Part shown: piece after piece, positions 48,543 through 60,676 of the stretch
Numbering within the stretch: the stretch's first letter is position 1
Layout: every line of letters starts with the position of its first letter
Source of the DNA: Trichobilharzia regenti
Lineage: Eukaryota; Platyhelminthes; Trematoda; Strigeidida; Schistosomatidae
Direction of reading: 5' to 3'
Length of the DNA: 64,000 nucleotides
Assembly: GCA_944472135.2 (NCBI GenBank)
Contig: OX235267.1
Span: 21,993,452 to 22,057,451 of the forward strand
Translations under genes and position numbers: made by a program
The notes under the pieces: model-generated
Databases searched by the model: none
What the model was told of the DNA's origin: nothing
The model's input: only the letters and a program-made list of their open reading frames with translations

Positions 48543-48696
48543 TCTTTTCTCTTGTCGACAATACCGAAGGACTAACTGGCGAAAGGATCAACTCCAATCA
48601 CAGTAGTAACAGTCTTAACATACCTCATACTACAAACCACATATAATTAATCCCAGCACTACTCCCTTTGGAGTCAACCAAAGCTACGACAGTCGA

Positions 48697-50469
48697 GTGG
48701 CGGGACAAGCTACGCAGAAGTTTACCGAAGATCAAGAACCTATACCTCACAATCAAGAGGCGAGCACAAAGAAATCAAATTGGTTTATACTAGCTCGTAA
48801 AAACGATATTGGATATTGGATATTGGATCTCAAGTTCTGCCTCGACATATGCTCTCCCAAACAAACACTACTCAAACGCCTCGACCGCTTCTCATCTCCT
48901 CATCTCAAACAACTTCCCAGGCAAAAACAAACATCATATAAACGCAAAGATAAGTTAGGACTTAAAAAGATTAATGCTCAAATCAAATCTGAAATCAAAA
49001 ATCTTAATGATATCTATGACCAAGCACTCTTATCATGCAAATATCCTATCAGCATGTGGAAACTTTTCAATGAAATTACTGGCAATAGTAAGCGATGTAA
49101 TGTTTTTCCCTCTTATGATGTTAATTCTTTTAATCAGTCTTTCGTACGCTCTCCTTCTACTATAACTACTTCTAACATTACTAATCATGTAGCTGATAAC
49201 TTCCAGGACTTTAACACACTCGATGTTCTAAAATGTCTTAAAACGCTTAAGCCCTCACGTAGTCTTGGTCCTCATGGTGTACCTGCCTATGTTCTAAAAC
49301 AATGTGCAGATGCTTTATGTTCTCCGCTTACTAACATCGTAAATGCTTCTTTTTCCCAAAACGTTTTACCTGTTGCATGGAAAGACATTAAAATAGTCCC
49401 TGTCCCTAAACCTGGAAATAGCAAAAATGTAAAATTCAGACCCATCGCCATTACTTCCCTGTTTCTAAAGCTGATAGAAAAACTAGTACTTCTTGAACTC
49501 GAACCCTCCCTTAAAAGCTTTGAAGATCCCAAACAATTTGCCTACAGACAGGGTAGGAGTACTTTAGACGCTGCAGCCGTCTTACATAACAGTATCGTCT
49601 CATCATTAGATAAAGGTGCCAAATACTTTCGCTGCACGTTTCTCCACTTCACTTCTGCTTTCGACTCTGTTCCTAGATGTCTCTTGCTAAATAAGCTCTC
49701 GATGACACAAACTGGTTGCATTCCTACTTCTTAAACAGAATGCAGTACACTGTATACAAAGGCAAATCCTCCTCTACTGTGCTCACTGAAGCTGGTGTCC
49801 CCCAAAGTTCTGTACTCTCCTCACTTCTCTTTTCTTTCTTTCTACACGACCTACCGTCTTCAAATGACATTAATTTTTGTCAAATATGATGACGATCTGA
49901 CTGTACCTTTGCCTGTCAAATACCAAAGTGACTGCTGCAAATTAAATGGCTTTTTATCAGAAATCAGCCAATGGTCCAAGGAAAACGGTCTAACCTTAAA
50001 TCCCTCTAAATGCCAAACAGTCAGTTTCACCTTTAGGCATAAATCTGACCTAAACAAACTGGCTAGCACTCACGAGGCGTGCAACATAGATGCCACCGAA
50101 ATAGAAACCAAGTAGAGAATTAAATACCTAGGCGTCACTCTATCTGCTGATCTTTCCTGGTCGTCTCATATCTTGATGATTACTAAGAAAATATTCTGTC
50201 TTACCTTCTACATCAAGGAGTTAAGACATTCTGGTATAACCCAACCCTTACTCCTACAATTCGTTAACTCCCGTATTCTGCCTATTATTCTCCATTGCTC
50301 CCCCTTAGTTTTTCCAGGGCTTCTGAAGAAAGACTATACCTTATTACGCAGGATGTTAAAGGTTGTCAGCAGGGTAAGCAACGTGCCATATAACCGGCTT
50401 GTTAATATTCTGGTTGACAGGCACTTGGACTCATGTGAAAAATGGGCTAAATCCATTCTATCTGTCTAA
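48697..50469 (+). pseudogene. Second LINE RT, 5'-truncated and frameshifted
   Basis: 48697-49734 covers the pre-RT and RT fingers (LGPHGVPAYVLKQCADALCS, FRPIAITSLFLKLIEKLVLL, FAYRQGRSTLDAA, TSAFDSVPR). A frameshift near 49720 moves the frame into AGVPQSSVLSSLLF and a damaged catalytic box reading KYDDDLTV instead of YADD. An in-frame TAG at 50113-50115 precedes the C-terminal part (50173-50469). The sequence differs clearly from ORF2 at 45491. It has no endonuclease and is inactive. The 3' UTR ends at about 51005 (GGAATAAAGGAATTATT). Confidence 0.85.
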
Positions 50470-51155
50470 CTCACACCACCCCCTTCATTCACAACTCTCC
50501 CCTTGCATCTCATGAGGCAGAACGAGAAGTCTATATCGAAAACTATATGCTCGCACTAACAAGTACAGAAACTCAACCATACCCTACTTAGCTCGTGTTC
50601 TGTGCGATAAAGAAAGCATTAGGCGTGATACCTATAACTTATTAAATAGTCAGTAGGACAACTGGACCTCGTTTTTCCAACTCATATCATTTATAGGTAC
50701 AACGTTTTTTTCTTGTTTATTTCTTTCTTTTCCTTTTCTCCCTCTTTTTCTGTTATGTGCAGCTTTGTTTCTTTCTTCTGTTTACGCCAGTAAATATTCT
50801 AGAACCTACTTTTATAGCACCTTCTTACACTCTGTTTTATTTTGGCTTTGCTACCGACATGCTAATATGTTGTTGCCAAAACTAACTGAGATAACCTTAA
50901 TCTATGTAGAACTTTATTTATTGTTATGTACTAACTGGATGCAATATTGTAGTAAAATGCTGAGAATTCCATTCTGTATCACAAGTACTTTTTTGGAATA
51001 AAGGAATTATTATCTATCTTATCTTAAAACATTTCATATAAGCATATAAATTTACATGAGCATGCGTGCCATTTCTACAGGCACGATCAAGTATGATATA
51101 ATCTCAAATCGCAGTTTGTCTACAAATTAATAATGTTTAAACAGCTAAGTATTTG

Positions 51156-51186
<31 letters not shown>

Positions 51187-51212
51187 TACACTCATTGTCT
51201 GAACCAGGCCGT
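50470..51212 (+). other. LINE 3' tail and TA microsatellite
   Basis: To about 51010 this is the 3' region of the preceding LINE; its last 55 bases resemble the end of another LINE at about 55636-55692. A (TA)n microsatellite occupies 51156-51183. Nothing else was recognised. Confidence 0.55.
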
Positions 51213-52005
51213 TTAGTTATTGAATTGTACAGTTGTCCTCCAGGTTGCGCGGGAAAATCGACTTCGTTTCGTTTTCAACCCGTGGTTGTAGGCATACGAT
51301 AACCAAGCAATATTAAGGTAAGATAATTTGACCAAGTCCTTCAAGAAAGGAGCAATCTGAGGAGTTGAAATCCCCAGTAGTGAAGGATAGAGAGTTGCCG
51401 AAGTTGGCAGCAGCAAACATGGTGAATTCATCAGCAAAGTTAGATAGATCAGATGGAGAGCAACTAGGAGGAATGTACATGTTTGTAATACAGATTTGTT
51501 TGTATTTCGGGAGATATTTGGGACGACACTTGACAGTAATCCAGTCAATGAAGTTATTTGAGAAGGTGAAGCAGACATTATTAGAAGCAGACCATTCGGA
51601 GGGAATAAAAGTCGCAACGCCAACACCATTTTTCTTATTACAACATTGACGGTCTTGACGAAATAAAACGAAGTCCTTTAGTGAAATAAGATTGTCATCA
51701 TACAGTTCATGTAACCACGTTTCTTGTAATGTGATTATGGCAGTATTATGACAAGTTTCAGTGGACATTGTCTTGTTTGGCAGAGAGCGGCAGTTTGTGT
51801 TGATTAAGACGGGGACCGTAGTTAAGTGTATTGGTGTACGTTTGAGGGCTCTCTGCCAACCACTATGATACTTCCTCCTTGGTTTCTTTGGAATATGAAA
51901 GTCATTTGGTCGTAGATGATTGATAAAGTTACGAGAGTAAATTATTCTATCAGGATTCATATTTAGGCGATAAATAAATGTTGGTAAACAGTAGACTGGA
52001 TGCAA
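51213..52005 (-). pseudogene. LINE endonuclease fragment, minus strand
   Basis: The minus-strand frame 52005-51313 contains an APE-type endonuclease half: VLINTNCRSLPNKT, IITLQETWLHELYDDN, KNGVGVATFIPSEWS, TNMYIPPSCSPSDLSN and FTTGDFNSSD. A frameshift near 51320 continues it to 51213. The RT part is absent, so the fragment is truncated at its 3' side, towards the TA repeat. Confidence 0.8.
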
Positions 52006-52226
52006 AATGTAGATATTATAGTGGTTGGCCCGAAAATACGAACAGGCCGCCTAGCTCTTTATGCTTTCTATGAGGTAAGTACAACTTTTACAGGGGATTG
52101 AAAGCTGTTTTAGAAACGTTAAAGTGATAAGGTGAATCATTAAACTGCAATGAAATTAGTAATTCAGTGACCACCACCATATCTACTGAGCAGCTAGCTC
52201 CACCCTCCCTCATTTAATAAATAACC

Positions 52227-54060
52227 TTGCCATCCGGAATACCTGTACTCAAACGCGTCACTGATAGTTTTCTCAGAAGCAAACCAAATAATACCAATTT
52301 AAGCAACTCCAATCATACCACTAACTCCGGGAAGCAGAATAAGTCTTCATACCGCCATAAATCTAACGTCAATGAAAAGAGAGTTAACCTGCCGGTTCAT
52401 CTAAAATCAAACAAATCTTCGTCCGATAGACACAACAGACGCCATATGTCTGGGCACCCTAAAAATAAGTCGAAGCCCAATGGGCAGGGATACACCTACC
52501 CCGGCACAACTCTCCAATATATGGCTAATATAGACGAAAGTTTGATCCAGGGACCTCTACAACACGGAACAAGTGGGATAGGCTTTTTTCCTAAAGGTGG
52601 CCTTCTGGCTCACCCCAAACCCAAAAACCACCGAATACAGACCACCCAAGACCGTCAATGGACTAATATTTACGAAAATAACTTAAACACACAAAATATT
52701 AGTCATAACTGCGATGCACGTAAATTTACTCCAGCATGCTATCCACAAGGAATACCTACCTCCCCTTCATCCTATCTAAATTTTCTCAACCAACACGAAA
52801 TTTCAGCCTCGATATTGACGCAAATAGCACACATACTGTCCAGCTCCTTATTACCGGATGGGAGGGCGATGCATTGGAGCCACGGTATTATGAACACCCC
52901 ACACCTTCCGGGGTAACCACCGATAGCAAATCTCTCTGTGCTGATACTAGTGTAGGGTTTTTTTTCCAGCACTGCCAGCAAGTTGCCACCATCTGAGTTA
53001 GCACCCATCAAACAATCTGCTCTAGACGCCATAAACCTTGGAGAGAATATTTTTAAAGATATATGCGATTTCACCGTCACCCCTAACTCTCTCTCATTCT
53101 GTCTCATCAATGCTCGCTCAACAAAATGTTCAACTTCACGAAATTATCCTTAATTTGCAGCCCGTCTCTCATAATGATTACTGAGATATGATGTACTCCT
53201 CAGATTTGCGATAAAGATATTTCTATTGATAACTTTTATGTATTCAGAGGTGACAGAAACTATGGCAGAGGAGGAGGACGTGCTATGTATATCAGGTCTG
53301 ATATTAAGGCTACACAGTGCTTCTACCCAGAGCTCATCACAGATAACGATTCAGTGTGGGCTATTCTAAGACTGTCTCACTCCAGTTCCTATCTTATAGG
53401 TTGCATCTATCACCCCCGTGCTCAACTGTTGAAGGTAATATGAAGCTTGCTAGCACGTTCGCTTACGCCACTTCACTACCTCACACGGCTAAAATTATAT
53501 GTGGGGACCTTAATATGCCCAGTGTAGTCTGGCAACCACTTTCCTCACCGAAACGGTATAATTAATTTATCAACACAACAGAAACAAAAAATGGCAACAA
53601 CACGTACAGTATCCTACCAGGCTATCTAAGATTTTAGATCTAGTTTTCACCAATGGTATCATCCCCACTACCCTTCGAGTAGGTAAAGAGTTTCCTGGCA
53701 GAGACCACAGAGTAGTATTTGGTACATTCAATATTTGCATTAGCATGAGTTCGTGAATAAGCGCCAACAAAGTATTACTCAGGGGTTACAGACATGCTCA
53801 GTGGGATGACCTGAAACCATGCCTACGTACCCTAGACTGGGAGCCATACTTTACATGCAGCTCGGCTATAAAGACAAACAAATTACTCTCTGAGAACCTA
53901 GGATTTGCACATGACTTCATCCCTCCAGTAAGACTTGTGAAAACGAGGCCTAAACAGCCCGACTTCATCCCCGTAAAGATTCGAAACCGACTGCGTAAGC
54001 ATGCTAGGCAATTCTACGGACGTAATGTTAAGCGTGAAACCTATGACTTGCTTTGTTGTT
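52227..54060 (+). pseudogene. LINE ORF1 and decayed endonuclease with internally deleted RT
   Basis: 52227-52916 is a Ser/Asn/His-rich ORF1-like frame of 229 codons without a sure domain. After frameshifts, 53041-53775 shows endonuclease pieces (FCLINARSTKC, FYVFRGDRNYGRGGGRAMYI, IGCIYHPRAQ, IICGDLNMPS, FPGRDHRVVFG). The frame then passes within about 300 bp to a C-terminal LINE motif (RKHARQFYGRNVKRETYDLL, ending at 54061). No RT motif is present, so the RT has apparently been deleted. Several stops make it inactive. Confidence 0.7.
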
Positions 54061-54061
54061 A

Positions 54062-54365
54062 ATAACATAATTTTGGCCGTTGTTATTTCCCCCTTATGCT
54101 CTTTTATTTGTACTCTACAGTGAACAATCCTTCTCAAACATACTTAGCTACTTTAAATTATTATCATTGGCTTGCTTTTTATTCTTTATTCTATTCCTTC
54201 TTTGTATATCTACTGGGTCCGTCTATATTATCACTATGATTATTACAAAATTGTCCGGTCATTAACCATTATTTAATATTAGTTTTGTAGTTGTTCTTTG
54301 TTCAGTACTATTTGGCTGACAATCTTGTTTGTGAACGTCACTATCACCATCTTAAAAGCTTTGTA
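54062..54365 (+). other. LINE 3' UTR before the Merlin insertion
   Basis: AT-rich non-coding tail; it resumes after the DNA transposon and ends near 55692 with a LINE terminus like that at 51005. Confidence 0.5.
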
Positions 54366-55235
54366 GGCAAAGTTAAACTTTCGACACCACTAACAACCAA
54401 TCAGCAAATGACCTTGAACGAACCAATTACATTAAAGAGGCATTTATGATGAATGGAAATGTATATTTATAAAAAAAACCACTAAATAGAGAATGAAAGA
54501 GTTACATGGGATATCTTTCTCGAACATGTGGGAGAAACATCTCCCAGTATAGCATGGGACTGTCAATGCTTTTCCATCTGCTATCCTTTCGACGAATCCC
54601 TTTCGGAGGGAGGTGTCATGCAAACCTATTACCCAAATATTGTTCGATCGCTGGCGACCACGGTTGTATTTCTTTTTTACCAGCACTGTTTCATCGACAC
54701 GTACGATAACGTCTTCCCCACCTAGCAAACAAGTGATTTTCCCCATTTTCCATGATGCGATATCTCTGCAATGCTGGTAGCACTGAACTGTTGAGACATG
54801 GCTATTCTCCATCTCGGCCGCTGCTGCTCTCACAGCCTGTTTCAACACCCATTAGTTGCAGATATACAAAATCTGGGTTAGGAAGAGATGCGACCTAGTG
54901 AAAGTAAGTTCCTACGAAATATTAAAATTATCAGCTTACCCTCTCCAGATGAACAAACCCATCAGTTGGTTTGGTATAGCTTTTTAAAGTAATGATACAA
55001 CCACACAAACAAATTCGCTCTTTCCGGAGCAACTCAAATCCAGGAAATACTGGAAAACACTAACCTCCTCGAATTGCAACTGTAGCGTTGTAAGGTCACG
55101 CATTAGAAATGAATCAAGCGCTATACAACATTGAACTGCGTTCGTGAACCTCATTGGATAATTCGAAATCGTCCGTGAATCTCATTGGATAATTCGCTGA
55201 TTGGTAGTTAGTGGTGTCGAAAGTTTAACTTCGCC
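54366..55235 (-). mobile_element. Merlin (IS1016-like) DNA transposon, deleted copy
   Basis: 870 bp with terminal inverted repeats of about 44 bp and three mismatches (left begins GGCAAAGTTAAAC; the right end reads GGCGAAGTTAAAC on the other strand). It is flanked by an 8-bp target duplication with one mismatch, GCTTTGTA (54358-54365) and GTTTTGTA (55236-55243). An 8-bp duplication is characteristic of Merlin. It carries a partial minus-strand transposase and inserted into a LINE 3' UTR. Confidence 0.92.
54444..54848 (-). pseudogene. Truncated Merlin transposase
   Basis: 134 codons on the minus strand. The recognisable part is the first catalytic region: VIVRVDETVLVKKKYNRGRQ followed by NNIWVIGLHD, equivalent to the D-E-(S/T)...RRKYNRGR...WVFGG block of the IS1016/ISXO2-like DDE family. 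Upstream decayed sequence to about 55090 includes a Cys-containing N-terminal remnant. The frame ends shortly after an IADGKAL segment and lacks the second Asp and the last catalytic residue, so this copy cannot encode a full DDE active site. It would depend on an intact Merlin elsewhere. Confidence 0.85.
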
Positions 55236-55243
55236 GTTTTGTA

Positions 55244-55692
55244 TTATGCAGGATTACTCACACTGCCACAACAAACACTGCATTAGTGCTGACAATAAAA
55301 ATAAAAAACCCTGAAATGTTTATTTTATGATTGTTTAGTGTAGTGCAATCAAATTAACTGATCATCTTGGCTATAAACATTCTCAAGAACATCTCATAAT
55401 TTCTTGTATGATTATAGCTGTTACTGTTTACCACGTATATACATATCATAGCTCCCACTACCAAACACTGAAATATTATTCATTATTGGTGTTTATCTTC
55501 CTTTCTACTTGGTATTTTTATTTGCATTTTTTGTTATTTTTGTGATTCTTTTTGGTTGTTTTGTTGTTTATATATATATTGTAATACTCCTTTTAAATGG
55601 ACGATGAAATTAGGTGCAATATTGTAGATATGTGCTGAAAATTCCATACTGTACCACAAGTACTGTTTCTGGAATAAAAGCGAAATTGTTGT
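55244..55692 (+). other. Remainder of the LINE 3' tail
   Basis: T-rich, with a short TA run, ending in TTCCATACTGTACCACAAGT and a GGAATAAAAGC terminus comparable to 50955-51005. It is the natural continuation of 54062-54365 across the Merlin insertion. Confidence 0.5.
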
Positions 55693-55693
55693 C

Positions 55694-57660
55694 ATGTTTT
55701 CATCACTCACTACACTCAAACAAACCTATGATTCATACAAATCTAATCAGCTATCTGAGTGCATCGAGCTAGAACGCATCCTTCACTCACGACCCGATAA
55801 TACACAGGCATTAGTTAAACTAATTAAGTCACGAATCAACAACAACAGAATAAGTATCCCTAACTTATTACTAGATGGAGAAAAACTACACGAAGACCCG
55901 CAGGAGATATGTGAGTTATTCAGCTCCCACTTTTCTAGCTACTATACTATCGAAGAAACAGTAGATAGTCTTGAAGTTCCAACAATACCAAATCACTTTT
56001 TGGGTAATATAACATTCACCCAACAAAAGATTTCCTCCGCTACAGCATCTCTCCGGACATCATATAACGCTGGGCCCGATGGAATTCCATCTATCTTGTT
56101 GAAAAGAGGTGGTGAGGACACAACCATTATCCTACTAAAGTTTTCCAATCTATCCTTAAATAATGGCAGTTACCCAGAGTGCTGGAAGCTGTCGTTTATA
56201 ACCCCTAGGCACAAACAAGACCAACTTCTAATATCGAAAACTACCGACCAATCAATATCACGTCAGGAGTTTCCAGGGTTATGGAAAAGGTTATAGGGCA
56301 AGATATTGCTTCATACCTCCACCTTCACAAAGTGTTTACTCCAGCACAACACGGCTTCTTGAAAAATCGATCATGCTCCACCTGCCTACTTGACTACTTT
56401 GATGATGTTACCGCTAAGTGTGATCATGGTTTGTATGTCGCAACTCTCTTCTTTGACTTCAAAAAAGCCTTTGATAAAGTCCCACACAAGAGACTAGTCC
56501 TTAAGCTAAAGTCGTACGGGTTCCAAGACCCCTTGTTATCCTGGCTCATTTCTTTCTTGGAAGATCGTTCCCAAGTTGTGAAATTTGCAAATAATTACTC
56601 GTCACCCAGACCTATAAGAAGTGGAGTGATTCAGGGTAGTGTACTAGGTCCACTGCTTTTCGTAATCTACATTAACGACATCTGCAACGTAATCAAGCAT
56701 GGTATCTCATACCTCTTTGCTGACGACTTAAAGATTGTATACAGCTTGCCCATTCTACATTGAACGAGGGATTCACACATATTGAAGATGATTTGGATAG
56801 GCTACATAAGTGGAGCAATGACTGGCAACTGCCATTCAATTCTGATAAGTGTGGTGTCCTATATTCCAATAACTCCCATCCGAATTTCAGCTTACACCTA
56901 GGCGACTCTTTTCTCCAAACCCTCAGTTCCATAAAAGACCTGGGAGTTACCTGCTCGCAAAACTTAGAATTCAATCAGTATGCAAAAGCACTTGTTTCTA
57001 AATGCCGAAGATTCACAGGCTTGTTACATCGAAAAATGTACACAAATGAGGCTAAAGTCCTTTTATACAAAGTCATGGTTCGTCCAGTACTTGAATACTG
57101 CACAACTGTCTTTGGTTTCATGCATGGGTATGACAGGGTTCGTATTGAAAATATTCAGCGAAGTTTTACACGACGCCTACTATACAAACATGAGTGAGTG
57201 ACTTACGCTGATAGGTGCAAAATACGTGGACTTGAGCCACTTTGGTTAAGGCGCCTGAAACTCAACCTTACATTTCTCTTTCGCCTTTTACACTGCTACG
57301 TCGAAAGCAATAATCCAATAGCTTTCAACAATTTGCCCATATATATACTCTTAGGAATCATGAAAATACTCTATCCACAAGGCGGTACCGGATAAAACCG
57401 CGATCACGTTTCTTCAAAATACAGTACACTGCATTATGGAACGAACTTCCACTTACTGTACGTAGTTGCCGATCTCCTACTGAATTCCAGCGTCAACAAA
57501 AGAGCTTCGGTCTACCTATCAACACTTTACCAATACGGGCCGCCCAACGGGCTTCAGTACTACAGACCCCAATGCAATACCCACAATTTGAGGAAACTCA
57601 TTTGCCCCGGCAACCGTACCGCATCTATAACGTGATAAAACCAACCCAATCACTCCCATT
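55694..57660 (+). pseudogene. Third LINE RT, 5'-truncated with frameshifts
   Basis: 55694-56296 covers the pre-RT region (YNAGPDGIPSILLKRGGED). After a frameshift at about 56240-56290, 56281-56763 holds the RT palm: FTPAQHGFLKNRSCSTCLLD, FFDFKKAFDKVPHKRLVLKL, SGVIQGSVLGPLLFVIYIND and the catalytic LFADDLKI. A frameshift near 56755 leads into the thumb region (56760-57197, VRPVLEYCTTVFGFM). A TGA at 57195-57197 precedes the C-terminal part. The catalytic residues survive but the gene is broken in at least three places. Confidence 0.88.
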
Positions 57661-57827
57661 TGCCCTCAGCTAAGGTTCGGGTATTCAGTGTATTACAGAT
57701 CTTATCAATAATCCATCAATCGGGTTTATAAACACATAAGATTACCTATAATTATACTGGACGTATAATCCCAAATAAGTTGTAATAGTCCTTCCATAAT
57801 ATGAGTGTTGAAATGTATAAAGCATGC
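57661..57827. other. LINE tail and junction to BEL LTR
   Basis: Short AT-rich tail after the LINE coding end; no separate feature recognised. Confidence 0.4.
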
Positions 57828-58184
57828 TGTCAACGTTGTTTAAGATTAAACAATCAATTCGTGGTTGCTTGCTCAAACATAACTTCCTTAATTTTTCGAC
57901 GAGGCATCAATACACCAGTCATCGTCTCATCGGTCGCTGATCATAAAGAAACCACAAAACCGTCAGAAGTAATATTGCGATTTATTATTGTATTGTATGT
58001 TCATAGACCTCAGTTGTAAGGTTCCTTATATGTTGGTGTTAGAATAAATAATTCTCGAGTCGCCAATCTGTGTTCTGGTTTTTGCGTCCGTTATTACTAA
58101 GCGTTTCTGAGAAACTCCAAGGAACAGCGTAAGTCCCAGCATAGCAAGAGCTGGGCATTAACAGTTTACGAGACGTGGCTGACA
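57828..58184 (+). repeat. LTR of the plus-strand BEL derivative
   Basis: 357 bp, begins TGTCAACG and ends GCTGACA, followed by the same GTTTCTGACG primer-site region as other family members. Confidence 0.85.
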
Positions 58185-58307
58185 GTTTCTGACGGTACGG
58201 CGTCAGTTAATGACGGATTCAGACAGTTGGTGAGAGTTTGGATAGTCACCGTCAATCTTTCCTGGTGCCGGCCAAGTCTTCTTTGAACAAGCAATATCTG
58301 AAACATT

Positions 58308-60288
58308 TTGAGAATTGGGTCAAGTTCAACAATGCCTGGGACAAAGAAGGGACAGAGCGTCATGGAAGCAAACAGGAAAGTGAGTCATGTTCACTTGTCT
58401 GTTACTTGTAACAATGTGTCTGATGTTAAGCATGATATGGTTGATGTCACTGTTTCGCCGTCCAGGGATAATAGGAACATCAAACTTCCTAAATTTGAAC
58501 CACGGTGTTTCGATGGAAACCCGGCTGATTATTTACAATTTGTAAAGGAGTTTGAGATTATGCTGAGTGGTTTTTATTAAGTGATGAATTGAAATTGATG
58601 TATTTGATGAGGTATTGCACTGGAGTTGCTTCAAGAGCTATACAGTGCGGTAAGCTCATGCCCCCTAATGAGGGATACGCTGAGGCTATGAGCATATTAC
58701 GTCAAAGGTTTGGAAGACCTTCAGTGATTGTAAGGAACGTATACAAAGCTGTCAAAAGTAACGGCAGTCAACTTCAAGATGACTCCAAGGCACTTACTGA
58801 GTTTTTAGATAATCTTATGACTTATAAGAATACCTTGATTTCTATGAATTGCATGAATGACCTCAACTCGAGTTTTATACTAGAAGTAATAGTGAGAAGC
58901 CTACCTATTCAACTGCAAAGGAAGTGGGTCAAGATAAGCTCTCGCTTAGAGGATGAGGGTATCGAGCCAAAGTTTGATGATATCATGAAACTGGTAAACG
59001 ATAGTGTCAATCTATCTATGAGCAAGTTTGCCAGTATGTTGCATCTCACCTCTAGAATAGAGCGGTCTGAAGGTAAAACGCAATCATTGATGTAGAGAAA
59101 AGGGTCTCGGAGAGGTGGATATCGAGAAGGCTCTATGGTGTCTAGCAGTGCATATAGACTCAGTGAGTGTAACAGGTTTCGTGGTACATCCTCAACAGAT
59201 AAGATACAAGCTGCAAGGCAAACACGGTTGTGTTTTACACATTTGCAAGAAGTGCATACAAAGATGAACTGTGAATTAGTGAGCAAGTTTAATGATAAGC
59301 TAAATGTGAAATCACGGTCTGACTCCGAGTTGTGTGACAATAACGGCGTGTTCAAGAAGCCTGTAGTTGCAACTGGTAAGCCATTGTTGAATCGAATGGC
59401 AGAGACGAGAGTTAAAGTTGCAGAGTCCAGTTCTGACCTCATAAGTTTACAAGGTATTACTAGTCAGAGTGAAGATATAAAACCTTTAAGGAATTGTGAG
59501 GAAGAACTAAAAGTGTCTACTTCTGTTAAAAAAGAGTTTAAAATGATGAAATTGACGGTAAAGTGAACATTCGTGATAATGATCATGATAGTGCATATTT
59601 GTCTTTGGTTGATTATGTTGAGATGAATGGAATTCCCACTACTGCTGAGTTGAACAAAGGTTCTGTACTACTTGAACGTGGAGCAGAATTAAAGGCAGAT
59701 TCAGTTGTAGAAGGTATGGATATTTGTGAGAACGTCAGTGTAAATGATCAGCGTGTAGCCCACCTACAATCAGATGCTAGTGCTAAACCCGAGCTAATAG
59801 AAAAAGACAGCAGTGGTGGTAATCTTGCAGTTAGACAACTTTCTGAAAGCCGAACAACAACAGCTTTTGATCCACCGCTAAGTTCATCAACTGGTATCAA
59901 TCAGTCGTCGTTAGTGTTGTCATCCACAATGAAACAGACGCCCATGAACTCAAGTACCTTGTGCAATGACTTTGATAGTATTGGTGCATTTGGGAGGACG
60001 AAAGATATTGGTCAGTTTAGTGATGATAAGCCAAGTGTGTACGAGAGGGTAATTGTTAAATTGGCTTGCATGAATATTGGTTTTTCAAGTTCCAAGTTAC
60101 TATTTGAATGCTATTATCTTTGGTGTAAATTACTCTGTGCCTACGCTAGGTTGATCAGATACGTCGTATGTTTGTTCGTCATCTATATTCTACGATACAA
60201 TGACATGAGCGTGTTACCGTTGAGAGTTGAGGATATAGCTGATAGTGGGAAGTCAGCAAGTGAACTCTGCAACGATTTTCCAACCTAA
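58308..60288 (+). pseudogene. Gag-like and pol-remnant ORFs of the BEL derivative
   Basis: 58308-58580 and 58589-59095 are BEL gag, about 90% like the copies at 26696 and 28591, with the same TAA and -1 frame change. A TAG ends 59095. 59135-59566 covers the zinc-knuckle region, where the first knuckle has lost its Cys pair (YRLSECNRF) and the second reads CFTHLQEVHTKMNC, a C-H-H-C pattern instead of C-C-H-C. 59563-60288 is the 241-codon frame with PELIEKDSSGGNLAVRQL, the hydrophobic YYLWCKLLCAYARLIRYVV and LPLRVEDI, ending DFPT. The last part corresponds to the linker before integrase fused to the pol C-terminus. Protease, RT, RNase H and integrase are gone. Confidence 0.78.
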
Positions 60289-60676
60289 GGCGTCAACCTG
60301 AGAAGGGTTGTAGGCGTACTGGTGTAAGTCCTGCGATTCTTCAAAGGAATTACATCGAGACATGATCTTCGAGGTTATGTGTGCTGTTTGTATATATGTT
60401 TGGTGTTCCATATCAATTGGTTTTTTGGCATTCACTGTGTTTGCTTGTTGTTTCCGTAATTGTTGTTACTTGTTAAAGTTACTAGTTAAAACGTGTTTAA
60501 ATTTAATGTTAGAAGAGTTTTAAGTACCGGAGCAAATGAGGTCATATTCTGCTGAGCAAAATGTAGGGGATAGTGGTACCTTTAGGGATGAGTGTAGTTT
60601 GAAGGAAATTGGGAACCTGGTTGCTTGGCTGAGTTTGTTGTTGCTGGGTTTTCCTGTCCACTTTTCATATGCAATG
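60289..60676 (+). other. 3' UTR of the plus-strand BEL derivative
   Basis: Begins with the family segment GTTGTAGGCGTACTGG and continues about 390 bp until cut by the inverted LTR. The same sequence, reverse-complemented, is at 40135-40522. Confidence 0.7.

Larger units (their letters stand above)
43500..48545 (+). mobile_element. Near-complete CR1/Jockey-group LINE
   Basis: The element comprises a putative 5' UTR, ORF1 with PHD finger and RRM-like region (43747-45392, one frameshift), ORF2 with endonuclease and RT (45491-48289), an AT-rich 3' UTR and an ATT/TTA microsatellite tail at about 48510-48545. Microsatellite tails instead of poly(A) are usual for CR1-type elements. The 5' end is uncertain. 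Confidence 0.82.
57828..60676 (+). mobile_element. Non-autonomous BEL derivative, plus strand, 3' LTR missing
   Basis: 5' LTR, gag-like region, 241-codon remnant ORF and 3' UTR in order, but no RT or integrase. At 60676 the element is abutted by the inverted LTR of a second derivative, so its own 3' LTR is absent. It is more diverged from the 26-34-kb elements than those are from one another. Confidence 0.8.
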
